From positions 1-56,032 of the forward strand of contig JAFIFG010000035.1 in NCBI GenBank assembly GCA_020832135.1: a stretch of 56,032 nucleotides of DNA, read 5' to 3'. The DNA comes from Clostridiaceae bacterium (GTDB taxonomy: Bacteria; Bacillota; Clostridia; Peptostreptococcales; Natronincolaceae). Below are positions 46,638 to 56,032 of this stretch, in pieces. Under the pieces are notes generated by a model. The model worked only from the letters and a program-made list of their open reading frames with translations, was not told where the DNA came from and ran no database searches. Position 1 is the stretch's first letter. Each line of letters opens with the position of its first letter. The translations under genes and the position numbers were made by a program.

Positions 46638-47924
46638 ATGAAACTATTAATAAAAGGTGGAAGGGTTATTGATCCAGCTTCAGGAATAGACGGAATAAAA
46701 GATATACTGGTAATCAACGGCAAAATTACAGCTGTTGAAGATAGCATAGAAGAAATAGTAGACAAAGTGATCTATGCAAGTGGATTGTGGGTGACACCAG
46801 GACTTATTGATTTGCATGTTCATTTAAGGGAGCCGGGTTTTGAACACAAAGAAACCATTGAAAGTGGAAGCTTAAGTGCGGCTAGGGGAGGATTTACAAC
46901 TATATGCTGTATGCCCAACACTAGTCCATCCATTGATTCCAAAAAAATAGTAGATTATATAAAAAGAAAAAGTGATACAGAGGCAGTTGTTCATGTTTTA
47001 CCAATAGGAAGCATTACAAGAAAATTAAAGGGAGAAAAACTTACTGATATGGAGGAAATGAAAAAAGGGGGAATCTGTGGTGTAAGTGATGATGGTAAAA
47101 CAGTACAAAATGCAGCTTTAATGAAGGAAGCGATGAAGAGAGCCTATGCTTTAGGACTTACTGTTTTTTCCCACTGCGAAGATGAAGATTTACTTCAAGG
47201 GGGTGTTATGAACGAAGGAAGGATATCAAAAGAGTTAGGGTTGCCAGGGATTTCTACTGATACAGAGGATGTAATGATTGCTAGAGATATTATTTTAGCT
47301 AGATCCACAGCAGCAAAGCTCCACATATGTCATGTAAGTACAGAACTGGGGGTACAGCTTGTTAAAGAAGCAAAGGATAGGGGAGAACAGGTAACAGCGG
47401 AGGTATGTCCCCATCATTTTACTTTAACAGAAGAGCAGGTTCTTACAAAAGACACTAATACAAAGATGAATCCCCCCTTAAGATGTAACAAGGACGTAGA
47501 GGCCATAAAGATAGGCTTAAAGAAAGGTGTTATTGAGGTAATCGCCACCGACCATGCACCACATCATAGGGATGAAAAAAATACTTCTTATGAAAAAGCA
47601 CCCTTTGGTATAGTTGGACTAGAAACAGCAGTTCCACTGACTATAACGGAGTTAGTGGAACCAGGGGTTCTGACAGCCAGCGAGATGATTGAAAAGATGA
47701 CCATCAATCCAGCTAAAATAATCGGCATAGATAAAGGAACCTTAAGGTTAGGGAAGGCTGCAGACATAACCATTATTAACCCTAATGAAACTTATGAAAT
47801 AGATATAAATAACTTTGTATCCAAAAGCAATAATAGTCCTTTTCACGGGAAACAAGTGAAGGGAAAAGTATATTACACCATTGTAGATGGAAAAATTGTC
47901 TTTGAAGGAAAGGGGAAAAAATAA
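46638..47924 (+). CDS. pyrC: Dihydroorotase
   Basis: This 428-aa zinc amidohydrolase closes N-carbamoyl-aspartate to dihydroorotate, the third step of UMP synthesis. The metal site begins IDLHVHLREPGFEHKE, with further ligands in VFSHCED, HICHVST and IATDHAPHH. It is a class I (PyrC type of Gram-positives) enzyme by length. GGGAGGGAAG lies upstream. It is the first structural gene after the attenuator and meets pyrF with no gap. Confidence 0.97.
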   Translation: MKLLIKGGRVIDPASGIDGIKDILVINGKITAVEDSIEEIVDKVIYASGLWVTPGLIDLHVHLREPGFEHKETIESGSLSAARGGFTTICCMPNTSPSIDSKKIVDYIKRKSDTEAVVHVLPIGSITRKLKGEKLTDMEEMKKGGICGVSDDGKTVQNAALMKEAMKRAYALGLTVFSHCEDEDLLQGGVMNEGRISKELGLPGISTDTEDVMIARDIILARSTAAKLHICHVSTELGVQLVKEAKDRGEQVTAEVCPHHFTLTEEQVLTKDTNTKMNPPLRCNKDVEAIKIGLKKGVIEVIATDHAPHHRDEKNTSYEKAPFGIVGLETAVPLTITELVEPGVLTASEMIEKMTINPAKIIGIDKGTLRLGKAADITIINPNETYEIDINNFVSKSNNSPFHGKQVKGKVYYTIVDGKIVFEGKGKK

Positions 47925-48854
47925 ATGATAGATAGATTGATTAGGAAAATTAAAGAAAAAAACAATCCTACTGTGGTGGGATTAGATCCGAGATTAAGTA
48001 TGATACCAAACTTTATGAAGGAAGCATCCTATGAAAGATATGGGAAAACTCCAAAAGCAGTAGCAGAAATGTTCTATAGCTTTAACAAAGAAATAATTGA
48101 TGCAGTGTGGGATATTGTTCCTGCTGTAAAACCTCAAATAGCCATGTATGAACAATATGGACACGAAGGAATAAAGGCCTATATAGACACAGTGAAATAT
48201 GCAAAGGAAAAAGGGTTGATTGTCATAGGAGATATAAAACGAAGCGATATAGCCTCTACTGCAGAGGCTTATGCAGAAGGACATATCGGAAGAGTAGAGA
48301 TAGAAGAAGAAAACTATGATATTTATGGAACCGATAGCATTACTTTAAATCCTTATTTAGGATATGACTCTATAGAGCCCTACATGAAGCACTGTAAAGA
48401 CCATGATAAAGGTTTATTTATACTAGTAAAAACCTCTAATCCTAATAGTGGAGAAATTCAAGATTTAGAAGTTGACGGAGAAAAGCTCTATGAAAGAGTA
48501 GGAAAATTAGTTTCAAAATGGGGTGAAGAGCTTGTAGGAGAAGCTGGCTATAGTAGTATAGGTGCTGTAGTAGGAGCCACCCACCCTCAGCAGGCAGAAA
48601 GAATTAGAAAAATCATGCCGAGAACTTACTTCCTTGTTCCAGGGTATGGGGCACAGGGTGGAAAGGCAGAGGACCTAAAGGGATATTTTAATGAAGATGG
48701 TCTAGGTGCTATTATCAACTCCTCTAGAGGCATTATAGCAGCCTATAAGAAGGAAGAATACAACTCTGAGTTCAGCGAGAAGGATTTTGGAAAAGCTGCA
48801 AGACAGGCAGCAATAGATATGAGAGAAGATCTAAATAGAGTAGTAGCATTATAG
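47925..48854 (+). CDS. pyrF: Orotidine 5'-phosphate decarboxylase (long form)
   Basis: This 309-aa enzyme converts OMP to UMP, the last step. It is the longer PyrF subfamily (about 300 aa). The catalytic segment IGDIKRSDIASTAEAYA carries the Asp-Lys-Arg-Asp array, and the phosphate-binding region is GAVVGATHP and later INSSRGIIAAY. Its ATG follows the pyrC stop directly (TAAATG). Confidence 0.96.
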   Translation: MIDRLIRKIKEKNNPTVVGLDPRLSMIPNFMKEASYERYGKTPKAVAEMFYSFNKEIIDAVWDIVPAVKPQIAMYEQYGHEGIKAYIDTVKYAKEKGLIVIGDIKRSDIASTAEAYAEGHIGRVEIEEENYDIYGTDSITLNPYLGYDSIEPYMKHCKDHDKGLFILVKTSNPNSGEIQDLEVDGEKLYERVGKLVSKWGEELVGEAGYSSIGAVVGATHPQQAERIRKIMPRTYFLVPGYGAQGGKAEDLKGYFNEDGLGAIINSSRGIIAAYKKEEYNSEFSEKDFGKAARQAAIDMREDLNRVVAL

Positions 48855-48869
48855 GAGGGAGACATAACT

Positions 48870-49958
48870 ATGAAGGCAAAATTAATTTTAGAGAATGGTA
48901 GCATCTTTGAAGGTAAAGCCTTTGGATATATAGGAGAAAGTGGCGGAGAAGTAGTTTTTAACACTGGAATGACGGGATATCAAGAAATATTAACAGATCC
49001 CTCTTACTATGGACAAATGGTGGTGATGACCTACCCTTTAATAGGGAACTATGGTGTGAATCTAGAGGATATAGAATCGTCAACACCAAAGGTAAAGGGG
49101 TTAATTGTAAAAGAAAGATGTAAAAAACCTAGTAACTGGCGATGTGAAATGGATTTAGAAACTTATTTAAAAAACAATAGAATTACAGGGTTAGAGGATA
49201 TAGATACAAGAGCTTTAACTAGACTTCTTAGAAATGCTGGAACCATGAAGGGAATTATTACTTTAGAGGAACTAACAGAGAAGGAAATTGCAGATAGAAT
49301 CTCCAGCTTAAACAATAAAGATGCTGTAGAGGAAGTTACTACGAAGGCAGTACGTCATATAAATGGAGAGTCGCATCATATTGCAGTGATGGACTTTGGT
49401 GTGAAGGCAAATATTCTAAGATCCTTTTCTAAAAGGAACTGCAAACTTACTGTATTTCCGGCCACCGCTACAGTAAAGGAAATATTGAAAGTGAAACCTG
49501 ACGGTATATTCTTATCGAATGGCCCAGGGGACCCTAAAGACCTTGAAAACATCCTTCCAACTATTAAGGAGCTCATTGGTATCAAACCTATCTTTGGTAT
49601 ATGTTTAGGACACCAATTATTGGCCTTGAGCTTAGGAGGAGATACAGAGCCTTTAAAATACGGACACAGGGGGTGTAATCATCCTGTAAAGGATTTGTTG
49701 AACCAAAAAGTCTATATTACCTCTCAAAACCACGGCTATGTAGTAAAAGAAGAAAGTCTGCCGGAAGAGGTAATAGCAACCCATATAAATTTAAATGATG
49801 GAACCTTAGAGGGGATGGCACATAAAAGACTATCATTGTTTAGTGTGCAATTTCATCCAGAGGCCAGTCCTGGACCGGAGGAAAGTGGATATCTATTTGA
49901 CCAATTCATAGAGATGCTTGAAGGGGGAAAAATGACATGCCAAGAGATAACAGCATAA
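48870..49958 (+). CDS. carA: Carbamoyl-phosphate synthase small subunit
   Basis: This 362-aa glutaminase subunit supplies ammonia to CarB. The N-terminal CPSase domain has [19 protein letters not shown]. The class I amidotransferase domain has the nucleophile in [15 protein letters not shown] and the His-Glu pair in [11 protein letters not shown]. It overlaps carB by 22 nt, so the two are translationally coupled. GGAGGGAG precedes the ATG. Confidence 0.98.
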   Translation: MKAKLILENGSIFEGKAFGYIGESGGEVVFNTGMTGYQEILTDPSYYGQMVVMTYPLIGNYGVNLEDIESSTPKVKGLIVKERCKKPSNWRCEMDLETYLKNNRITGLEDIDTRALTRLLRNAGTMKGIITLEELTEKEIADRISSLNNKDAVEEVTTKAVRHINGESHHIAVMDFGVKANILRSFSKRNCKLTVFPATATVKEILKVKPDGIFLSNGPGDPKDLENILPTIKELIGIKPIFGICLGHQLLALSLGGDTEPLKYGHRGCNHPVKDLLNQKVYITSQNHGYVVKEESLPEEVIATHINLNDGTLEGMAHKRLSLFSVQFHPEASPGPEESGYLFDQFIEMLEGGKMTCQEITA

Positions 49959-52900
49959 AAAAGGTATTGGTAATTGGATCAGGAGCCATCGTCATCGGAC
50001 AGGGAGCAGAATTTGATTACTCAGGAACTCAAGCATGTAGAGCCTTAAGAGAAGAAGGTGTAGAGGTTGTATTAGTAAACAGTAATCCAGCCACCATTAT
50101 GACGGATAAGGAAATAGCAGATAAAATTTATATTGAACCCTTAACAATAGAATTTCTAGAAAAGGTCATTGCAAAAGAAAAGCCCGACAGCCTTATTGCT
50201 GGGATGGGAGGACAAAAAGGACTTAATCTTGCTGTAGACTTATACGATAAAGGCATCTTAGAAAAATACAATGTAAGGGTAATAGGTACCTCCATAGAAG
50301 CCATCAAAAGAGGAGAGGACAGAGAAAGCTTTAAAAAGGTTATGACTCAAATCAATCAACCTTCTATAGCTAGTGAAATTGTAACAAATATGGAGGAAGG
50401 GATGGCCTTTGCTGAAGAAATTGGTTATCCGGTTATCGTAAGACCTGCCTATACATTAGGAGGAACTGGTGGAGGTATTGCCGAAAATAAACAAGAATTA
50501 GAAATAATTATGGAACAGGGATTAGAAAAAAGCCCTGTAACACAAATTCTCTTGGAAAAAAGTATTAAAGGATGGAAGGAAATAGAGTATGAAGTAATGC
50601 GTGATGCCAAAGGTAACCGTATTACCGTATGTAATATGGAAAACATTGATCCAGTAGGAGTGCATACGGGAGATAGTATTGTAGTGGCACCTTCCCAAAC
50701 TTTATCTGATAAAGAATATCAAGTGCTACGCAAGGCTTCCTTAGATATTATTGAGGCTGTTGGTATAGAGGGTGGTTGTAACGTACAATTAGCTCTTAAT
50801 CCAAACAGCTTTGAATATGCAGTGATAGAAATCAACCCTAGAGTAAGTAGATCCTCAGCACTAGCTTCTAAAGCAACAGGGTATCCTATTGCTAAAGTAG
50901 CAGCAAAAATAGCTTTAGGTTATAGCCTAGATGAAATAAGAAATGATGTTACAGGAAAGACCTTTGCTTGCTTTGAACCAGCTCTAGACTATGTGGTGGT
51001 TAAAATACCAAAATGGCCCTTTGATAAATTTCAAGCAGCCAATAGAAGATTAGGAACAAAAATGATGGCTACAGGAGAAGTAATGGCCATAGGAAGAAAT
51101 TTTGAAGCCGCCCTGTTAAAGGGTATTCGTTCTATAGAGTTAGAACAATATACTCTTCAGAAAAAATCCTCCATGAAGAAAAGCTTAGAGGAATTAAAAA
51201 AGAGTATTGTTACCCCAGATGATGAGAGAATATTTGATTTAGCTGAAATGATTAGAATGGGATATAGACTCGACAAGGTAGAGGAACTAACAGGGGTGGA
51301 TATGTTCTTCCTAGAAAAAATGAAGGGTATTATACTACAAGAAGAAAACTTAAAGACTAAGACAATAGACAGTTTAACAGAGGAAGAATTAAGAACTGTG
51401 AAGAAAGTAGGTTTTTCTGATAAGGGAATTTCACAGTTGATAAATTGTAACCCTGCTGAAGTTTACGGACTCAGAGTAAAATACAATATTCATCCAACCT
51501 ATAAAATGGTGGATACCTGCAGTGGGGAATTTGAAGCTGTATCGCCTTATTACTATTCCACCTATGAGCAGGAGGATGAAGTGGCAGTATCTGATAAGAA
51601 AAAGGTAATGGTAATAGGTTCAGGACCTATAAGAATTGGTCAGGGAATCGAATTTGACTATTGTTCCGTCCATAGCGTATTGGCTCTAAAGAAGCAAGGA
51701 ATTGAAACTATTATAGTAAATAATAATCCTGAAACTGTTAGTACAGACTTTAATATCTCCGACAAACTATATTTTGAACCATTAACAGAAGAAGATGTAC
51801 TAAATATCATTGAAAAAGAAAAGCCTTATGGTGTTATCCTACAGTTTGGAGGACAAACTGCTATTAAGCTTAGTGGATTTTTAAGAAAAATGGGTGTGCA
51901 GGTTCTAGGAACTAGTCCAGAAGAAATTGACAGGGCAGAGGATAGAGAAAAATTTGAAGCATTAATGGAGTCTTTAAATATAAAAAGACCTGAAGGTACA
52001 GCAGTAAACTCTGTGGAGAAGGGAATTGAAGTAGGAAATAAATTGGGATACCCTGTTTTAGTAAGACCTTCTTATGTATTAGGTGGACAAGGTATGGAAA
52101 TCACCTACAATCAACAGGAGCTAACAAAGTATTTAGAAGCGGCCTTTGAGAAGGCTCCTAAAAAGACAGTCCTAATAGATAGATATCTAATGGGGAAGGA
52201 AATTGAAGTAGATGCCATCTCTGATGGGGAGGATGTATTGATACCAGGGATTATGGAACATTTGGAAAGGGCAGGGGTTCACTCTGGCGATAGTATTTCC
52301 GTATACCCACCTCAAAACCTAACAGAGAAAATAAAAGAAAAAATACTGGATTATACTGAAAAAATAGCCAAAGCCCTTCATGTAAAAGGTATGATTAATA
52401 TCCAATTTATTGAGCAGGATGGAGAAATCTATATCATTGAGGTAAATCCAAGGTCCAGTAGAACCGTACCTTATATCAGTAAAGTAACAGATTTACCGGC
52501 CATTGAACTGGCCACAAGGGTCATGTTAGGAGCTAAGTTGAAGGAACTACATTATGGTGTAGGTGTATATCCTGAGGCAGATAAAGTGGCGGTTAAGGTG
52601 CCGGTGTTTTCTACTGAGAAGTTACCGTTGGTGGAGATCAGCCTTGGACCAGAAATGAAGTCCACGGGTGAAGTATTAGGGGTTGGTAATACCTTCTCAG
52701 AAGCTCTTTATAAAGGCATGAAGGCATCGGAGGTAAAGCTACCGAAAAAAGGAGAAACTGTACTGGTAACCATAAGAGACGGAGACAAAGAGGACTTTTA
52801 TCCTTTAGCAGAGAGAATGGTGAAGGCAGGATATGATTTAGTAGCCACCGGTGGAACAGCAGCATTTCTACAATGGAGAGGGATAGAAGTTACAGAGATT

Positions 52901-53149
52901 AATAAAGTAGGGGAAGAAAAACCTACTGTATTGGATGCTATTAAAAACAAAAAAATACAATTGGTAATAAACATACCAACAAAAGGAAATGATGTAAATA
53001 GGGATGGGTTCCGTATTAGAAGAGAAGCAATTGAAGTTGGAATCAATGTAGTAACGTCCTTAGACACTGCTGAAGCCATGATGGAGGTTCTAGAGTCTGA
53101 AATTAATATGGATACTTTAGAAATCATTAACTTAGGAGGTAAAAGATGA
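49937..53149 (+). CDS. carB: Carbamoyl-phosphate synthase large subunit
   Basis: This 1070-aa enzyme makes carbamoyl phosphate from bicarbonate, ATP and glutamine-derived ammonia. It has two homologous ATP-grasp halves, starting [20 protein letters not shown] and, in the second half, [22 protein letters not shown]-terminal MGS-like regulatory domain (about 935-1070) includes [17 protein letters not shown] or IMP control through this domain is expected from the family. Its stop overlaps the pyrK start (ATGA). Confidence 0.98.
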   Translation: MPRDNSIKKVLVIGSGAIVIGQGAEFDYSGTQACRALREEGVEVVLVNSNPATIMTDKEIADKIYIEPLTIEFLEKVIAKEKPDSLIAGMGGQKGLNLAVDLYDKGILEKYNVRVIGTSIEAIKRGEDRESFKKVMTQINQPSIASEIVTNMEEGMAFAEEIGYPVIVRPAYTLGGTGGGIAENKQELEIIMEQGLEKSPVTQILLEKSIKGWKEIEYEVMRDAKGNRITVCNMENIDPVGVHTGDSIVVAPSQTLSDKEYQVLRKASLDIIEAVGIEGGCNVQLALNPNSFEYAVIEINPRVSRSSALASKATGYPIAKVAAKIALGYSLDEIRNDVTGKTFACFEPALDYVVVKIPKWPFDKFQAANRRLGTKMMATGEVMAIGRNFEAALLKGIRSIELEQYTLQKKSSMKKSLEELKKSIVTPDDERIFDLAEMIRMGYRLDKVEELTGVDMFFLEKMKGIILQEENLKTKTIDSLTEEELRTVKKVGFSDKGISQLINCNPAEVYGLRVKYNIHPTYKMVDTCSGEFEAVSPYYYSTYEQEDEVAVSDKKKVMVIGSGPIRIGQGIEFDYCSVHSVLALKKQGIETIIVNNNPETVSTDFNISDKLYFEPLTEEDVLNIIEKEKPYGVILQFGGQTAIKLSGFLRKMGVQVLGTSPEEIDRAEDREKFEALMESLNIKRPEGTAVNSVEKGIEVGNKLGYPVLVRPSYVLGGQGMEITYNQQELTKYLEAAFEKAPKKTVLIDRYLMGKEIEVDAISDGEDVLIPGIMEHLERAGVHSGDSISVYPPQNLTEKIKEKILDYTEKIAKALHVKGMINIQFIEQDGEIYIIEVNPRSSRTVPYISKVTDLPAIELATRVMLGAKLKELHYGVGVYPEADKVAVKVPVFSTEKLPLVEISLGPEMKSTGEVLGVGNTFSEALYKGMKASEVKLPKKGETVLVTIRDGDKEDFYPLAERMVKAGYDLVATGGTAAFLQWRGIEVTEINKVGEEKPTVLDAIKNKKIQLVINIPTKGNDVNRDGFRIRREAIEVGINVVTSLDTAEAMMEVLESEINMDTLEIINLGGKR

Positions 53150-53913
53150 AAAAAGTGTATGATTGTGAAATTATAAAACATAAGGAAATAGCTCCTTGTA
53201 TTTTTATGATGGAAGTCTTATCAGAGGAAATAGTGTGTAGTGCTTTAGCAGGGCAGTTCGTGAGTATTTATTTGAACAAGGGAGAAATGCTACTTCCTAG
53301 GCCTATTAGTATATGTGACATTGATAAAGATAAAGGAACTTTAAAATTAATCTATGGAGTGGTGGGGAAGGGTACAGCTGAGCTAGCAGCCTTCAAAACA
53401 GGGGAAGTATTAAAGGTATTAGGTCCTGTGGGGAATGGATTTAAAATAGAGGATACTATAAAGAAGCATATTGTCATAGGAGGAGGCATAGGTACCCCTC
53501 CTCTAATAGAACTAGTAAAGCAACTAAAGGGTAAAGTAGAGGTCTTTCTTGGATTTGCAAAAGACTCTATTTTAGAAGAGAGATTTAAAGAGCTGGGAGC
53601 AACAGTTTATGTAGCTACAGAAGATGGTAGTATGGGGATAAAAGGGAATGTAATAGACTTACTAGAACAAATAAATCCCGATGGAGATATGATCTACAGC
53701 TGTGGACCAAAGGGAATGTTAAGAGCAGTAGACCTTTGGGGCAGAGAGAAGGGAATAAAGACCCAGGTTTCCCTAGAGGAGAGAATGGCTTGTGGCATAG
53801 GGGCTTGTGTAGGATGTACCTGTAAGACAAAGAAGAAGAATGAGGAAGACTGGCAAAATAGAAGGGTTTGTAAGGATGGACCTGTATTCTGGGGAGAGGA
53901 GGTAGTCTGGTAA
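53146..53913 (+). CDS. pyrK: Dihydroorotate dehydrogenase electron transfer subunit PyrK
   Basis: This 255-aa FAD and [2Fe-2S] protein passes electrons from PyrD to NAD+. The FAD-binding segment is [12 protein letters not shown], the NAD site [16 protein letters not shown], and the iron-sulfur cysteines are in [15 protein letters not shown] plus [10 protein letters not shown]. It overlaps carB by 4 nt and pyrD by 1 nt. Confidence 0.97.
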   Translation: MKKVYDCEIIKHKEIAPCIFMMEVLSEEIVCSALAGQFVSIYLNKGEMLLPRPISICDIDKDKGTLKLIYGVVGKGTAELAAFKTGEVLKVLGPVGNGFKIEDTIKKHIVIGGGIGTPPLIELVKQLKGKVEVFLGFAKDSILEERFKELGATVYVATEDGSMGIKGNVIDLLEQINPDGDMIYSCGPKGMLRAVDLWGREKGIKTQVSLEERMACGIGACVGCTCKTKKKNEEDWQNRRVCKDGPVFWGEEVVW

Positions 53914-54827
53914 TGAAAAAAGTCAATATGAAGATAAATATTGCGGGAGTGGAGCTTGAAAATCCAGTTATGACAGCCTCTGGAACCTTTGGTTCAGGAA
54001 AGGAATACGGAGAGTATATAGATTTAAGCGAATTAGGAGCGGTTGTAGTAAAGGGTGTGGCCAGCACTCCTTGGAAGGGAAATCCTAGCCCTAGAATTGC
54101 AGAAACCTATGGCGGTATGTTAAATAGTGTAGGCCTGCAGAACCCAGGCATAAAAGAATTTATTAAAGAGGATATACCTTTTTTAAAACAATATGATACC
54201 AAGATCATCGTCAATATTGCTGGGAGAACAGTAGAAGAATATTGTGAAGTGGTGGAAGCTTTAGGTGACACAGATATTGATCTATTAGAATTAAATATCT
54301 CCTGCCCAAATGTCAAGGAGGGGGGAGTTTGTTTTGGGACAGACCCTTTTATGGTGGAAGAGGTTACAAAAGAGGTGAAAAAAGTAGCAAAACAACCTCT
54401 TATTGTAAAGTTAACCCCTAATGTAACAGATATAGTCCCTATAGCAAAGGCTGCAGTGAAGGGTGGTGCTGATGCATTATCCCTTATCAATACTCTCTTA
54501 GGTATGAAAATAGATATTCATAGGAGGAAGCCAGTCTTAGCTAATAGGATGGGAGGGTTTTCTGGACCAGCTATAAAGCCAGTAGCTGTAAGAATGGTGC
54601 ATCAGGTGGCTGAAGCAGTAGATGTGCCTATTATCGGTATGGGGGGCATTATGACGGGGGAGGATGCAATAGAATTCATCTTAGCAGGGGCTACGGGGGT
54701 GGCGGTAGGAACAGCCAATTTTGCAGATCCAACAGCCACCATAAAGGTGATAGAAGGAATAGAGAATTATTTATTAGAGTATGGTTTTGAAAATATAGAG
54801 GAGTTACGTGGAAACCTATTAGGATAA
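53913..54827 (+). CDS. pyrD: Dihydroorotate dehydrogenase, class 1B catalytic subunit
   Basis: This 304-aa FMN enzyme oxidises dihydroorotate to orotate. It shows MTASGTFGSGKEY, ISCPNVKEGGVCFGTDP with the class 1B catalytic cysteine, and the FMN phosphate site GMGGIMTGEDAIEFILAGAT. It pairs with PyrK in an NAD-dependent complex. The TAATG overlap with pyrK means coupled translation. Confidence 0.98.
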   Translation: MKKVNMKINIAGVELENPVMTASGTFGSGKEYGEYIDLSELGAVVVKGVASTPWKGNPSPRIAETYGGMLNSVGLQNPGIKEFIKEDIPFLKQYDTKIIVNIAGRTVEEYCEVVEALGDTDIDLLELNISCPNVKEGGVCFGTDPFMVEEVTKEVKKVAKQPLIVKLTPNVTDIVPIAKAAVKGGADALSLINTLLGMKIDIHRRKPVLANRMGGFSGPAIKPVAVRMVHQVAEAVDVPIIGMGGIMTGEDAIEFILAGATGVAVGTANFADPTATIKVIEGIENYLLEYGFENIEELRGNLLG

Positions 54828-54844
54828 ACAAGGAGGAGTAAGGT

Positions 54845-55429
54845 ATGATTAGTGAAAAAAGAGTAGTAGAGATTTTAGAAAAAACAGGTGTATTACAGAG
54901 GGGTCACTTTTTATTAACTTCTGGAAGACATAGCAATCAATATATGCAATGTGCTAGAATTTTAGAGTATCCAAATTATACAGGAGAAATAATAGAAGGA
55001 TTGGCTGAGGAATTTGTAGATCAACAGGTAGATATCGTAGTAGGACCTGCTACAGGGGGCATCATTGTAGCTTATGAGATGGCAAGACAATTAAAGACTA
55101 GAAATATCTTTGCAGAGCGAGTGGAGGGTAAAATGGCTTTAAGAAGAGGTTTTACCATACCTAAAGGAGCTAAGGTTGTAGTGGCGGAGGATGTAATCAC
55201 CACAGGAGGATCTGTACAGGAGGTTATTGACTTAATACTAGAGGCTGAAGCGGAGGTTGTAGGGGTGGCGGTTTTAGTGGATCGAAGTAACGGAAAAGTA
55301 GATTTCAAGACAAAATTAGTGGCAGCTTTATCTACAGAGGTAATATCCTATGAAGCTGATCATTGTCCTCTGTGCAAAGAAAATACTATACCTCTGGTTA
55401 AACCAGGAAGTAGGAATTTGAAGAAGTAA
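54845..55429 (+). CDS. pyrE: Orotate phosphoribosyltransferase
   Basis: This 194-aa enzyme joins orotate and PRPP to give OMP. The PRPP-binding motif is VVVAEDVITTGGSVQEVI. The substrate loop contains RVEGKMALRRGF, and an early TSGRHSNQYMQCARIL matches the family. AAGGAGGAG precedes the ATG. It is the last gene of the pyrC-to-pyrE operon; a shared terminator follows. Confidence 0.97.
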   Translation: MISEKRVVEILEKTGVLQRGHFLLTSGRHSNQYMQCARILEYPNYTGEIIEGLAEEFVDQQVDIVVGPATGGIIVAYEMARQLKTRNIFAERVEGKMALRRGFTIPKGAKVVVAEDVITTGGSVQEVIDLILEAEAEVVGVAVLVDRSNGKVDFKTKLVAALSTEVISYEADHCPLCKENTIPLVKPGSRNLKK

Positions 55430-55470
55430 GAATTGTTATCTTTAAAAAGCATTTGAAAATTAGCATAAAT

Positions 55471-55513
55471 AGAAAAGGACCTTATCTAAGATTATTAGAT
55501 AGGTCCTTTTCTA
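55471..55513. terminator. Bidirectional terminator between pyrE and pyrI
   Basis: AAAAGGACC plus TATCTAA on the left pairs with TTAGATAGGTCCTTTT on the right, with a single bulged T. A- and T-runs on both sides give U-tracts for both convergent operons. Confidence 0.88.
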
Positions 55514-55517
55514 TTAC

Positions 55518-55946
55518 CTACAATTTATATTCTGTTAACTCCTCACAATAATGACACTGGTATTGAATCTTACCGTTGGGAACCAGGGTGAATTCAGATT
55601 CTGCATAATCATCTACCCAAGTGATACAACGGGGATTTTTACACTTAAATAGCCCTTTTACTGTATGGGGAATTTCTACTTGTTTCTTATCAATAACAAT
55701 TCCTTTATCAATCACGTTAACTGTAATATTCTCATCAATCAATCCTAGTATATTTAAATCTAAATCAATATGGTCTTGAACCTTAATAATATCCTTTGCT
55801 CCTATGGTTTTACTAGGCACATTCATTAGTAATACTACGGTAGAGGAAATCTCATGAAGGCTTAGTTTTTCAAAAATCTTCAAACCTTTTCCAGCAGCAA
55901 TATGATCTATAACAATGCCCTTTTTAATTCCTGTAACCTCTAACAT
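55518..55946 (-). CDS. pyrI: Aspartate carbamoyltransferase regulatory subunit
   Basis: This 142-aa subunit binds nucleotides and adjusts the activity of PyrB. The N-terminal allosteric domain begins GIKKGIVIDHIAAGKGLKIF, and the C-terminal zinc domain has four cysteines in CKNPRCI and CHYCEE. It starts inside the pyrB stop region, so the two are coupled. Presence of pyrI indicates an E. coli-like allosteric ATCase rather than the trimer-only form of Bacillus. Confidence 0.97.
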   Translation of the reverse strand: MLEVTGIKKGIVIDHIAAGKGLKIFEKLSLHEISSTVVLLMNVPSKTIGAKDIIKVQDHIDLDLNILGLIDENITVNVIDKGIVIDKKQVEIPHTVKGLFKCKNPRCITWVDDYAESEFTLVPNGKIQYQCHYCEELTEYKL

Positions 55947-56032
55947 GTTTCAACCACCCCCAAAAGCAATGCTATTAAAGCCATTCTTACATAAACCCCT
56001 AATTTAGCCTGTTGAAAGTACTTGGCTCTAGG
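55940..56032 (-). CDS. pyrB: Aspartate carbamoyltransferase catalytic subunit, C-terminal end (partial)
   Basis: The last 30 codons read PRAKYFQQAKLGVYVRMALI then ALLLGVVETC and a TAG stop (55940-55942). The YFQQ...G...R.ALLA pattern matches the C-terminus of PyrB. The gene continues beyond the right edge. Its stop overlaps the pyrI start by 7 nt (ATGTTAG). It supplies the second step of UMP synthesis, missing from the opposite-facing pyr operon. Confidence 0.9.
   Translation of the reverse strand, partial: PRAKYFQQAKLGVYVRMALIALLLGVVETC

Overview
The window is a replication-origin neighbourhood from a low-G+C, spore-forming Firmicute of the class Clostridia. Gene content and protein style suggest an Alkaliphilus/Natronincola-like lineage, but that placement is an inference made without a database search. 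Sporulation is indicated by bofA and yyaC. The classic Firmicute origin order rpmH-rnpA-yidD-yidC-jag-mnmE-mnmG-rsmG-noc-parA-parB is intact. No insertion sequence with a transposase, prophage or CRISPR array is visible.

Left arm (1 to about 11.2 kb, almost all minus strand, transcribed away from the origin): dnaA, dnaN, a small S4-domain gene, recF, remB, gyrB and gyrA, a strong terminator, an rsbV-rsbW-sigB-type partner-switching module, then the 5' end of a 16S rRNA gene served by two near-duplicate promoters. The origin is bipartite. One DnaA-box cluster lies between rpmH and dnaA. A second lies between dnaA and dnaN and carries a run of DnaA-trios beside an AT-rich unwinding region. A 139-nt, highly self-complementary element sits between dnaN and the S4 gene.

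Right arm (11.7 to 46 kb, mostly plus strand): the rpmH-to-parB cluster with a parS-like site just after parB; a cysteine-desulfurase-family gene; DUF4446; a decayed diacylglycerol kinase gene; ykuS; yyaC; ykvI; a DUF5711 and cvpA pair; dnaX-ybaB-recR-yaaL-bofA; an aromatic-acid-exporter-family gene; a MazG-like gene; yybS-gdpP-rplI-dnaB; a GNAT gene; a DUF1858 gene; purA; tRNA-Lys and tRNA-Glu; a head-on dnaD-dnaI pair (helicase loading); an M1 peptidase; and an M23/LysM/G5 cell-wall hydrolase with a perfect WalR-type box. A compact DnaA-box cluster lies about 27 kb from the origin, between the GNAT and DUF1858 genes.

Pyrimidine block (46.3 kb to the end): a PyrR-type leader precedes pyrC-pyrF-carA-carB-pyrK-pyrD-pyrE. 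pyrB-pyrI faces this operon from the other strand, so together they encode the whole route to UMP. The leader holds the most interesting signal. The PyrR-binding hairpin partly sequesters the Shine-Dalgarno of a 47-codon leader ORF, and that ORF's stop codon sits at the apex of the downstream intrinsic terminator. This suggests that translation of the leader couples PyrR binding to transcription termination.
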